A stretch of DNA of 64,000 nucleotides, taken from positions 771,001 to 835,000 of the forward strand of contig JADJPQ010000001.1 of assembly GCA_016713175.1 (NCBI GenBank), given 5' to 3'. Source of the DNA: Planctomycetota bacterium (GTDB lineage Bacteria > Planctomycetota > UBA1135 > UBA2386). Position 1 is the first letter of the stretch, and each line of letters starts with the position of its first letter. Of this stretch, positions 51,890-60,257 are shown piece by piece. The position numbers and the translations under genes were made by a program. Under the pieces are notes generated by a model, which saw only the letters and a program-made list of their open reading frames with translations, ran no database searches and was not told the DNA's origin.

Positions 51890-52795
51890 ATGATGGCGCC
51901 CGTGCTTGCCCCGGCCCTGCTGGCGATGGTGACGGTGTCGCTGGTGGCGCAGCAGTCGCCGCCGCCGCCGGCAACCCAACCGTTGCTCGTCTGGAACGCG
52001 GAGGCGCGGCGCCACGTCGCCGCGGCGATCATCGCCCGCGGGGTGCTGCGCGTCGATCGCGATGCCGTCGCTGCCGCGGCCACCGGCGGCGACTACGTGT
52101 CGATCGACGTGGAAGTCCAGGAGATGGTGCATGGCGCCGAGGCCAGGACGGTCCGGTTCCGCCACTTCGTGCCGCCCAAGGCAGAACCGCGGCCCGAGCT
52201 CCGGCCGGACCCGGACGAGTTGCTGGCCCTGGATGGCACCGATCGCGTCGTCTTCCTGTCGCTCGCCGACAAAGACCTGTACCTGGTCGACAACCTCGGG
52301 ACGGCCATCGCGCTGCCCGAACGCGAACTGCTCGCGCGACTCAAACAGCGGGAGGTGCTGCATCGCAAGCTGCAGCGGTTGCCGATCCCGATCGACGCCA
52401 CGCGCCAGGCGCAGGTCGCCGGCGCGCTGGCGACGATCGTCGCGGACCGCGAGCAGCAACGGCAGTCCTTTGCCGCCATGGTGCAACTCGGTCGTGCGGC
52501 CCTGCCCGAGATCATCGCCGCGATGAACGACCGGCGCCTGCTGCCAGAACGCGAACTCACGTTGGCCAACGCCGGCGCGGGTGCGTTCGAAGGTCAGCGA
52601 CACTATCGACCCAAACGGGTCGTCGACGGCGTCACCGCCGTGCTCAATGAACTGACCGGCGAGTCGTTTGGTTTCCTGGGCAACGGGGCGCGCGACGAGG
52701 AACGGGATGCCGCCGTCCAGGCCTGGACGATCTATGCCCACTATCAGCTTGGTACGGTGCCACCAGCAGACGGCGACGCGGCCAAGGCGCGCTGA
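51890..52795 (+). CDS. Secreted protein of unknown function
   Basis: The 301-residue product has a signal peptide (APALLAMVTVSLVAQ). A beta-rich N-terminal part follows (RVDRDAVAAAATGGDYVSID, VRFRHFVPPKAEP). The helical C-terminal part (MVQLGRAALPEIIAAMNDRR, TLANAGAGAFEGQRHYRPKR, VVDGVTAVLNELTGESFGFL) resembles a HEAT-like region seen at the C-termini of several planctomycete secreted proteins. No catalytic motif. It follows the 51225 lipoprotein gene after 80 bases, on the same strand. Confidence 0.75.
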   Translation: MMAPVLAPALLAMVTVSLVAQQSPPPPATQPLLVWNAEARRHVAAAIIARGVLRVDRDAVAAAATGGDYVSIDVEVQEMVHGAEARTVRFRHFVPPKAEPRPELRPDPDELLALDGTDRVVFLSLADKDLYLVDNLGTAIALPERELLARLKQREVLHRKLQRLPIPIDATRQAQVAGALATIVADREQQRQSFAAMVQLGRAALPEIIAAMNDRRLLPERELTLANAGAGAFEGQRHYRPKRVVDGVTAVLNELTGESFGFLGNGARDEERDAAVQAWTIYAHYQLGTVPPADGDAAKAR

Positions 52796-52854
52796 GCGGC
52801 GGCCGCCGCGTTGTCCGGGTTGACCGGTGCGGTCTCATGCCCGACGCTGCGGGC

Positions 52855-54183
52855 ATGCAACACGGACTGCTCGGGTGTCTGGTTCTTGCGGCGACGAACG
52901 TGGCGCAGGGCTGGACCCAACGCAACGTGCCGGGCCCGTCGCCGCGCGGGTTCATGTCGGCCGCGTACGACCTGGCCCGGGGCGTCACCGTCGTGTTCGG
53001 CGGATGGAACGGCACGGTCCTGGGGGATCTCTGGGAGTGGAACGGAACGGCCTGGACCCAACGTTCGTCGCCGGTCGCGCCGCCCGCGCGCTGCTGTCAC
53101 GCACTTGCCTTCGATTTCGGCCGGGGGCGGCTGGTCGTGTTCGGCGGTGCGGGGCCCGGTCTCGTCGATCTCGACGACACCTGGGAGTGGGACGGGCAGG
53201 TCTGGTCGCAGGCGAGCCCGGCAGTCCGGCCGCTGCCGCGCCGGATGAGCGCTCTGGCCTTCGATCCGGCGACTGGTGCGATGCTGTTGTTCGGTGGTGG
53301 TGTGACCGGCAGTGGTACCACGATGTTCGGCGACACCTGGAGCTGGAACGGCACGCAGTGGACGCCGTTGGCGCCGCCGGTGGCGCCGCCGGCACGCTGG
53401 TCGCACGCCATGGCGTCCGACCTCGGGCGCCGGGAAATCGTCCTGTTCGGCGGCACGCGGCAGTTCTCGTGGCTTGGCGGCACCTGGGTGTGGAATGGCT
53501 CGACCTGGCGGCAGAACGGCGGGGTCCAGGCGGATCAGACCCAACGCGCGGCGATGGCCGCCGACCCCACCCGCGGACTGCTGCTGACCCACCTGCCTTC
53601 CGGCGGTACCTGGGTGCAGGACGGACAGAACTGGCATGCGCTCGGCGTCACCGGGCCATCGGGTCGCGAGAGCCAGGGGATGGCGTACGACCTGCAACGG
53701 GATCGCGTCGTGCTGTTCGGAGGGTGGGGCAACAACGCGCTCGGGGAGACCTGGGAGTTCGATTTCTCCGGGCTCGGCTGGTGGCGGGCCGACGGGGTCG
53801 GTTGTGCTGGCAACCTGGGTGTGTCGCAACTCGCGGCCACGTCACGTCCGTTGATCGGTCGATCGCTGGTGATGACGGCATCGGCCGCACCGACCTGGGT
53901 CGTGTTCGCGCTCGGCCAGACTGCCACGCAGTGGAACGGCAGCCCGTTGCCGCTGTCGCTGACGGGGTTTGGCATGCCCGGCTGTGACCTTGCGATGGCA
54001 CCCGAACACCTGTCGTTCGCGACCGCGAGCGGCGGTGCGGCCAGCATCGCCTGGACTGTGCCGATGTCGCCCGCATTGGTCGGTGGCGTGTTGTTTGCCC
54101 AGGCACTGGTTTCGGCGCCGGGAACCAACGCCGCCGGTGCCGTCGTCAGCAATACCGGCCGCCTGGTCATCGGCTCGTTCTGA
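52855..54183 (+). CDS. Secreted kelch-like propeller protein (paralogue 3)
   Basis: The 442-residue product has a signal peptide (MQHGLLGCLVLAATNVAQ). Five or six kelch-type blades carry VVFGGW, VVFGGA, LLFGGG, VLFGGT and VLFGGW, each followed by DTWEWDG/TWSWNG and W. A GVGCAGNLGVSQL lead-in precedes the shared C-terminal module (FGMPGCDLAMAPEHLSF, WTVPMSPALVGGVLFAQAL, AVVSNTGRLVIGSF). The module includes the Pro-Gly-Cys element also seen in other members. The ATG at 52855 fits the signal peptide; an in-frame ATG 18 bases upstream is possible. Probably extracellular binding or structural. Confidence 0.85.
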   Translation: MQHGLLGCLVLAATNVAQGWTQRNVPGPSPRGFMSAAYDLARGVTVVFGGWNGTVLGDLWEWNGTAWTQRSSPVAPPARCCHALAFDFGRGRLVVFGGAGPGLVDLDDTWEWDGQVWSQASPAVRPLPRRMSALAFDPATGAMLLFGGGVTGSGTTMFGDTWSWNGTQWTPLAPPVAPPARWSHAMASDLGRREIVLFGGTRQFSWLGGTWVWNGSTWRQNGGVQADQTQRAAMAADPTRGLLLTHLPSGGTWVQDGQNWHALGVTGPSGRESQGMAYDLQRDRVVLFGGWGNNALGETWEFDFSGLGWWRADGVGCAGNLGVSQLAATSRPLIGRSLVMTASAAPTWVVFALGQTATQWNGSPLPLSLTGFGMPGCDLAMAPEHLSFATASGGAASIAWTVPMSPALVGGVLFAQALVSAPGTNAAGAVVSNTGRLVIGSF

Positions 54184-54387
54184 AGCATGCGCGCGGGTCA
54201 CTGGACAGCGACGGGAGTGCTGGCATCGGCAGCCGCAGTGCTGCCGCGCCGCGAGCGTCGGCGAGGTGCTGCAACCGGGCGTCCCCAGCGTAGCGGTGCC
54301 TTCGCTTGTGGTCAGGGCGGAGGGGACAGGACGGACGCCGGCCTGGCCAGTAGCCTTCTCGCTCACTGGTCGTTCCTCGCACGCAGC

Positions 54388-55713
54388 ATGCGCATCACCT
54401 CTTTGTTCACCGTCGCCGCGGTGGTGACGCCGTTGCTGCCGGCCCAGGTCGAGCCTGCCGAGCCGACGCCCGAGGAGACGGCGGTGCTTTGGCAGTTCAA
54501 TCGCTTGCGCCGGGACCCGCAGGCCTTCGCCCGCCAGATCCTCGACGGCAGGCGCCCCGACAACGCCGGAGGCGTCGACTGGCAGCTGTTCGCCAAGGAG
54601 ATGGCGCTGACGAAACCGGCACCGCCGCTGTTCTTCGACCAGCGACTCATCGCGGCTTCGCGCGCCCACGCCAGCTACATGGTCGAGGCACGCGAGTACG
54701 GTCATCACGAGACCCAGGGCCGTCCTGGGTTCACCGGCGAGTGGCCGCACGACCGTGCGCGTGCCGCCGGCTACACCGCGGGGGTCGCGGAATGCTCGAT
54801 TGCCCGTGGCGCCGACGGTTTCGACACCATCGCCGGCTACGTCGTCGACGCCGCACCACCGGGTGAGGGCGACGGTGGCATGCAGCAAGGCCGCGGTCAT
54901 CGCGTCTGCATGCTCGATCCGAAGTGGCACGAGGTCGGCGTCGGCATGGTCGCTTGGGGCCGAGGACACTGGTCGAACGTGATCCTGCACGGCGAGGGCG
55001 AACGCCGAGACTCCGGTCGCGTGCTCGGCGGCGTTGCGCTCGAGGATCACGATGGCGATGGTGACTACGACCTCGGCGAGGGGCTCGGGCAGGTGCACAT
55101 CACCGTCGGGGGCGCCAGTACGGTGTCTTCGCCGAGCGGCGCGTGGCGCCTCGACCTGCCGCGTGGGGGCGAGGCGAAGCAGCTCGTCGCCCGGTTGGCG
55201 GCGTTGGAACTGGTGCGCGACATCCCGCCGGGGACGACCAACCTGCAGCTGGACCTGGCCTTCGCCGTGCGGAGTGCGATCGCCGATCTCGAAGGCAAGC
55301 TCGGGGGGCTTCCCGGCGAGGCCGAGGACCGTCGGCGGGCGCTGCGGCTGGCGTTGCTGGCGTTGCGCGCGCCGGTCGATGACGCCGAACGGCAGCTGGC
55401 TGCCGAAGTCGCCGAACTGGAGAACACCGTACTGGCACGGCTGGGCACCTGGTCGCGTGCCGACGCCGATCAGGTGCTGCAGGCCGCGAAGCGAGCGTTT
55501 GCGGGCACCGTCGTCGAGGGGTTCGTGCGTGCTGCGGGCAAGGCCGATCTGCTGGCACGTGCCGCAGCCGAGGCAAGGTCGGCCAGATCCGCGGGCGCGC
55601 GCGAACGGCTGGGCAAGGCGGCGGTGGCGGCGATCGAGCGGGAACTGCCTGCCGTCACCCATGCCGGGTTGTGGCGGGCGCTGGCGCGTCTGCGCGGCGA
55701 GTTGCTGCGCTGA
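54388..55713 (+). CDS. Secreted CAP/SCP-domain protein
   Basis: CAP domains are found in cysteine-rich secretory and SCP-like proteins. The 441-residue product has a signal peptide (LFTVAAVVTPLLPAQ). An N-terminal CAP domain follows (FFDQRLIAASRAHASYMVEA, GHHETQGRPGFTGEWPHDRA, GHRVCMLDPKWHEVGVGMVA, HWSNVILHG) with histidines in the typical cavity. A calcium-like DHDGDGDYDLGE loop and a beta domain (about 212-250) follow. The C-terminal third is Ala/Arg/Glu-rich and helical (ERQLAAEVAELENTVLARLG). It appears monocistronic. The function is unknown; bacterial CAP proteins are usually extracytoplasmic. Confidence 0.85.
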   Translation: MRITSLFTVAAVVTPLLPAQVEPAEPTPEETAVLWQFNRLRRDPQAFARQILDGRRPDNAGGVDWQLFAKEMALTKPAPPLFFDQRLIAASRAHASYMVEAREYGHHETQGRPGFTGEWPHDRARAAGYTAGVAECSIARGADGFDTIAGYVVDAAPPGEGDGGMQQGRGHRVCMLDPKWHEVGVGMVAWGRGHWSNVILHGEGERRDSGRVLGGVALEDHDGDGDYDLGEGLGQVHITVGGASTVSSPSGAWRLDLPRGGEAKQLVARLAALELVRDIPPGTTNLQLDLAFAVRSAIADLEGKLGGLPGEAEDRRRALRLALLALRAPVDDAERQLAAEVAELENTVLARLGTWSRADADQVLQAAKRAFAGTVVEGFVRAAGKADLLARAAAEARSARSAGARERLGKAAVAAIERELPAVTHAGLWRALARLRGELLR

Positions 55714-55787
55714 GTCCATGCTGCCGGTGGCCCCGACTTCTCCGCGGGCCTGATGCCTGGGGCAGCCGTTGCCCTCGGCCCGCGACT

Positions 55788-56897
55788 TCATCTTGCCGTC
55801 GTCAGGTCGCGCAGCAAGCCGGAGTGCTGCAAGAACTCCCAGAGCCCTTCGGACTGCAGGCCGCACGACAATGCGGTCGGGTGCGGATCGTCGGGCGCCA
55901 GCGTCAATGCCGACGTCGTGTAGTCCTTCACTTCGACGCCGTTCTGTTTCATCCAGGCAAGCAGGTGAGACGTCGCACAGAACAGCGGCAGTCCGAGATC
56001 CGTGCAGCACTGCCGCACTTCCTTCGGCACCTCCCAGTGGGCCGTGACCAGGACCCGGAACCGGTGCTGGCGCGACAGGTCCGCCAGCCGTGCCATGGCC
56101 GCGCGCCAGCCCTGCCAGCCGACCATCCATGCATACTCCGGCGGCACCCGGTCCGGATCGTGCTCGAGGCGGCGCTGGTTGGCCGCCATCGGCGCATTGT
56201 CGAACTGGCCTTGCCGCCACGGGTCCTTGCGGCCCTGGCAGGCCAACTGCACGAAGTCGTAGAGGTAGCTCTTGCGGAGCGTCCAGTAGCTGCGCTTGCG
56301 CGGCAGCAGGTTGGGCAGATCGGTGTCGTTGCCGCAGTAATCGATGATCACCAGGTCCGGCGCGAAGCGCAGGCCCTTCTCGACCAGGACCTCGACTTCC
56401 ATGGCGGTGTTGTAGCCCGGAACCGCAGTGTTGATCACATCGACCTGCCGGGTCGGGAACTCGGCACGCAGCCGCGTCTCCAGCCGCCGAAGCACGGTAT
56501 CCGGCTCGGGCACACCCCAGCCGAACATCACCGAGTCGCCGATGCCGACGATGCGCAGGCCATTGGCCGGCTTCTCGACCGGCCGTTCCGGGCCGCGGAA
56601 ACCATGCGAATCGGTGGTCACCGCGACGTTCTTGAACGTCACGCCGGTCAGGTTCGGCACCATCTCGAACAGGATGCGCGGGTTGCTGGACCGCCGCGCG
56701 AAGTGGGCCAGGTCGACTGCTCCGGTCCGTGGCAACCGCGGGCGGTCGAGGTTCTCGAACGCGACCCGCAGGTTCTCATCGCCGACCCAGGCGTGGATCC
56801 GGAAGCCGATCTCGACGACGGCCAGGGTGACTCCGAAGCTGACGCACAGCAACAGCCATCGGGCCAAGCGATGCGAGCGACGCCGGGGGGCAGGCAT
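55788..56897 (-). CDS. Membrane-anchored SGNH/GDSL hydrolase
   Basis: The 369-residue protein has an N-terminal membrane helix (about 12-31). Catalytic S122 is in VGIGDSVMFGWG, N190 in DYCGNDTDLP, and D336 and H339 in APDDPHPTALS. The blocks are in the usual SGNH order and spacing. These enzymes act on acylated sugars or lipids. WTLRKSYLYDFVQLAC is typical of the larger planctomycete group of this fold. It is divergent from the RNA ligase gene (156 bases between) and ends 74 bases from the CAP gene on the opposite strand. Confidence 0.9.
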   Translation of the reverse strand: MPAPRRRSHRLARWLLLCVSFGVTLAVVEIGFRIHAWVGDENLRVAFENLDRPRLPRTGAVDLAHFARRSSNPRILFEMVPNLTGVTFKNVAVTTDSHGFRGPERPVEKPANGLRIVGIGDSVMFGWGVPEPDTVLRRLETRLRAEFPTRQVDVINTAVPGYNTAMEVEVLVEKGLRFAPDLVIIDYCGNDTDLPNLLPRKRSYWTLRKSYLYDFVQLACQGRKDPWRQGQFDNAPMAANQRRLEHDPDRVPPEYAWMVGWQGWRAAMARLADLSRQHRFRVLVTAHWEVPKEVRQCCTDLGLPLFCATSHLLAWMKQNGVEVKDYTTSALTLAPDDPHPTALSCGLQSEGLWEFLQHSGLLRDLTTAR

Positions 56898-57053
56898 GCT
56901 GTCAGTATGCCGCCCGCGGCGGCACGATCGGCAACGACCCGCCGGCTTCTTCGCGGCGCCCGAATGCCGGACCGCCGTCCCGGGGTCGGCGCGGCCACGA
57001 TCCCGGGAGCTGCCCCTTGTCTCAGGACGTTGGATGGCCGAGCTTGCGCCAGC

Positions 57054-58070
57054 ATGGCGAGTTCCCTGATCGTTCCCGTGGCTGCGATCGACTCGATCGC
57101 GCCGCATCCGGGCGCCGACCGCCTGGAGGTCGCGCAGATCCTGGGCTGGCAGGTCGTCGTTCCGAAGGGCCGCTATCGCGCTGGTGACACCGTCGTCTAT
57201 TTTCCGCCGGATGCGGTCGTGCCGTCCGAACACAGCGACCGCTTCGGCGTGACGCAGTACCTGCAGAAAGGCCGGGTGCGGTGCACGCGCTTGCGGGGTG
57301 AACCGTCGTATGGGTTCGTGGTCCTGCCCGAGCAGTCGTGGCCGCTCGGCACCAACGTCGCCGAGCACTATGGCGTCACCAAGTACATGCCGCCGCTGCG
57401 GCCCAGTGCCGGTGATGCGGCGCCCGAGCACCCGTGGTTTCTGCGCTACACCGACATCGAGAACCTGCGCAACTTCCCCGACATCCTGCAGCCCGGCGAG
57501 CCGGTCGCGGTCACCGAGAAACTGCACGGCACCAACTGCCGGGTCGGCATCATCGATGGCGAACGGATGGCCGGCTCGCACGGCGTGCGGCGCTTGCCGC
57601 CGCCAGCCGACGAACTGGCGCGCAACACCTACTGGCATCCGTTCACGCTGCCCGCGGTGGCGGCGCTGCTCGACGATCTCGGGCGGCAGCACCGGCAGGT
57701 GATCCTGTTCGGCGAGGTCTACGGCCAGGGCATCCAGTCGCTGCATTACGGTCGACGCGGCGAGTTCGGCTTTGCGGCGTTCGACCTGATGGTCGACCAT
57801 CGCTATCTCGACTGGCAGCCTTTGCGCGCGCTGCTGGCGCAGGCGGGCGTGCCGATGGTGCCGGTCCTGCACGAGGGGCCGTTCGCGCGTGAGGTCGTGC
57901 GGCAGCATGCCGGCGGTCAGACGACGCTGGCGGACACGCACATCAAGGAAGGCATCGTCGTGCGGCCGTTCGTCGAACGTACGGATCCGCGCATCGGTCG
58001 CGTCGTGCTCAAGTACTTGTCGGACTCCTGGCTGCTCGACACCGAGCGTTCGGACTACACCGAACAATAG
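57054..58070 (+). CDS. ATP-dependent RNA ligase (DraRnl/Rnl5-like)
   Basis: The 338-residue protein resembles Deinococcus radiodurans RNA ligase. It has an N-terminal OB-like domain (about 1-110, VVPKGRYRAGDTVVYFPPDA) and a nucleotidyltransferase domain. Motif I has lysine K156 in TEKLHGTNCRVG, which is adenylylated. ILFGEVYGQG (motif III), FAAFDLMVD, IKEGIVVRPF (motif IV) and GRVVLKYLSDSW (motif V) follow. DraRnl seals a 3'-OH to a 5'-phosphate with an RNA template requirement; the substrate in vivo is unclear. The gene stands alone, without RtcB/Pnkp partners, next to an SGNH hydrolase. The ATG at 57054 is the first in frame that fits. Confidence 0.93.
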   Translation: MASSLIVPVAAIDSIAPHPGADRLEVAQILGWQVVVPKGRYRAGDTVVYFPPDAVVPSEHSDRFGVTQYLQKGRVRCTRLRGEPSYGFVVLPEQSWPLGTNVAEHYGVTKYMPPLRPSAGDAAPEHPWFLRYTDIENLRNFPDILQPGEPVAVTEKLHGTNCRVGIIDGERMAGSHGVRRLPPPADELARNTYWHPFTLPAVAALLDDLGRQHRQVILFGEVYGQGIQSLHYGRRGEFGFAAFDLMVDHRYLDWQPLRALLAQAGVPMVPVLHEGPFAREVVRQHAGGQTTLADTHIKEGIVVRPFVERTDPRIGRVVLKYLSDSWLLDTERSDYTEQ

Positions 58071-58228
58071 TCCGCGGGGTCACGCTTCGGCGCGATCCGG
58101 GTGTAGGCGCGCAGCCCACGAAGTTGCTGTTGCAGCAGGGTCGTGACCGCGGCACCATCGCCCAGAGACACGCGCGCGACGAGGTCCCGCGAGGCGTCTT
58201 CGGAAAACAGCCTGCCGTCGGTCGCCAT
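58055..58228 (-). pseudogene. Truncated N-terminus of an ECF-like sigma factor
   Basis: A 57-codon frame (LFSEDASRDLVARVSLGDGA, AVTTLLQQQLRGLRAYTR) resembles the beginning of region 2 of planctomycete sigma factors, commonly 'DLV.RA..GD..AL..LL..HLP.LRAYVR'. It then ends in RIAPKRDPADYCSV and a stop. The 3' end overlaps the last 16 bases of the RNA ligase gene on the opposite strand. It is either a dead fragment or a very short regulatory peptide. Confidence 0.4.
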
Positions 58229-58364
58229 GGCTGCGTCAGGCAGGGATCCCCGCGCGCGCTGCTGCTGAAGCTGCGTCCGGCGCTGGTGAATGGGTTGCCG
58301 TTGCATCGCGGTCGGCACCAAGGCATCCTGCGGATCTCGGTACCCGGCAACGGGGAGTCAACGC

Positions 58365-60029
58365 ATGAACCGGTGGAACTCGTGGTGTGTCGCTCGCTGC
58401 TCCGGAATCCTGCTCGCGGTCGCGGTGCCGCTGCCGCTGCTGGCGCAGCAGTCCGACGCGACCAGGGTACAGCCGGGAAGCACGTTCCTGGATCGTGCGG
58501 CCCGCCGTGCGGCCTATCGTGATCCGGCCGCCAACAAGGCGATCGCCGCTGGCGTCGCGTGGTTGTGCGCGCATCAGGATGCCGACGGTCGTTGGGACTG
58601 CGACGGTTTCATGAAGCACGACCCCAAGCCGGCAACCACCGGCGGCGGGGCGCGAACGCACGACGTCGGCGTCACCGGTCTGGCGCTGCTGGTGCTGCTG
58701 GCGCAGGCCGATCCCGCGCATGACGAGCCGCGGGCCCGCGCGGCCGCGTGGCTGCGTTCGATGCAGGAAGCCAATGGGCTGATCGGCGGCACGATGACGC
58801 ACGACTTCATCTACGACCATGTGATCGCCCTGCACGCCTTGATCGAGGATGAAGCGCTGCATCCGAGCGAAGCGGGTCGTCGGGCCGTCGTCGCCGGCCT
58901 CGATGCGCTGGACGCGCACCGCAATCCGTTTGCCGCCTGGCGGTATCAGCCGAAGGACAATGACAACGACACCTCGGTCACCGCGTGGTGTCTGGGTGCC
59001 TTTGCGTTGGCGCGGCAGGCCGGCATCCGGGTGTCGCTGGCATCGGTCACGTCCGGATTGGTCTGGCTCGACACCGTCGACGATCCGTCGACCGGTCGCG
59101 TCGGCTACAGCAAGATCGGGGAGCAGTCCGCGCGCCGAGCTGGCGATCACGCCAAGCGGTTCCCGACCGGACTCGGCGAGGCGATGACTGCGGCCGCCTG
59201 GCACGCGCGGGTCCTGCTGGGCTTCGACACCGCCTCACCCGCGGCGCAGATCGCCGGGCGGATGCTGTTGGCGCGTCCGCCGGCATCGGCGGACGGTGCG
59301 TTCGATCTCTACTATTGGTTCCACGGCAGCCAGACCGCCGCCCACTTCGGCGGCGCGGTGGCCAAGGAATGGCAGCAGGCGCTGCACAAGGCGCTGCTGC
59401 CGCGGCAGCGATGGGATGGACCAGACGCCGGTTCGTGGAACCCGACCGACGCCTGGGGCGAAGAGGGTGGTCGGGTCGCCTCCACCGCCCAGGCACTGCT
59501 GGCATTGCAGGCGCCGTACCGCCACGGCCGGCTCGATGTGCTCGGCCGCCTCACCGAGCCGGCGCTGTACCGCAAGTTGATCAAGGCCTGGCAGGAACGG
59601 CGCTTCGGCGACTTCACCAAGGCGCGCGCCGAACTGCTGGCGATGCCGACACTGACACCCGGACAGCATCTGACGCTCACGGATCTGCAGTGGGACCTGG
59701 AGTTTGCCGAAGCGGTCGCCGAACGACAGTTGGGCGACATCGATCGCATGCAGGAGCTCGATCACGCGGCGCACCACGAACGAGTCACGCGCGTTGCCGC
59801 CGAGTTCGCCGGCATGGGCCCTGGGCAGCGGGCGGCGGCGATCCTGCAGCGTTATCAGACCGAGGGAAAGCTGATCGACGAACTGGCGGCCAGCCGGCGC
59901 CTGCACGATGTCGTCCGTCGCCACGCCAAGAACGACAAAGCGCTGCGCGACCAGTTGGAGAAGCTGGTCAAGCAATGGCCAGCGACCGAAGCGGCGCGAC
60001 GGGCGCGCATCAAACTGGGTGCGCGCTGA
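58365..60029 (+). CDS. Secreted alpha-alpha toroid (prenyltransferase/squalene-oxidase-repeat) protein
   Basis: The 554-residue product has a signal peptide (CSGILLAVAVPLPLLAQ). Repeats of the terpene-cyclase/prenyltransferase type follow: AIAAGVAWLCAHQDADGRWD, VTGLALLVLLAQADPAH, AVVAGLDALDAHRNPFAAWR and EEGGRVASTAQALLALQAP. The C-terminal 130 residues are helical and charged. No DxDD or other cyclase catalytic motif is visible, so it is not expected to cyclise terpenes. Toroid proteins with signal peptides are common in Planctomycetota. GGGGAG eight bases before the ATG at 58365 supports the start. Confidence 0.85.
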   Translation: MNRWNSWCVARCSGILLAVAVPLPLLAQQSDATRVQPGSTFLDRAARRAAYRDPAANKAIAAGVAWLCAHQDADGRWDCDGFMKHDPKPATTGGGARTHDVGVTGLALLVLLAQADPAHDEPRARAAAWLRSMQEANGLIGGTMTHDFIYDHVIALHALIEDEALHPSEAGRRAVVAGLDALDAHRNPFAAWRYQPKDNDNDTSVTAWCLGAFALARQAGIRVSLASVTSGLVWLDTVDDPSTGRVGYSKIGEQSARRAGDHAKRFPTGLGEAMTAAAWHARVLLGFDTASPAAQIAGRMLLARPPASADGAFDLYYWFHGSQTAAHFGGAVAKEWQQALHKALLPRQRWDGPDAGSWNPTDAWGEEGGRVASTAQALLALQAPYRHGRLDVLGRLTEPALYRKLIKAWQERRFGDFTKARAELLAMPTLTPGQHLTLTDLQWDLEFAEAVAERQLGDIDRMQELDHAAHHERVTRVAAEFAGMGPGQRAAAILQRYQTEGKLIDELAASRRLHDVVRRHAKNDKALRDQLEKLVKQWPATEAARRARIKLGAR

Positions 60030-60257
60030 CCGGAGTCGAGCGCGAACTCGGCGACCCGCGACGCGCGGAAGAGCTTCGCGACGGTGCGCAAGCACCCGTG
60101 CCGCGGAGCAGATCGCGGCGAACCGTGGACGACGATCGATCCGTGATTGCGGCGAGCCGGATTGCAGCGCGCGGGCAGCGGAAGCTGCGGAACCGGGGGA
60201 CTGTCGCAGCCAATCACCCCGGTGCATGCTGCGCCGGAACACCCGCCGCAAACCACC

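Noticed and set aside
58365..60029. Squalene-hopene cyclase.
   Set aside because: The toroid repeats fit but no DxDD motif is visible, and the protein has a signal peptide.
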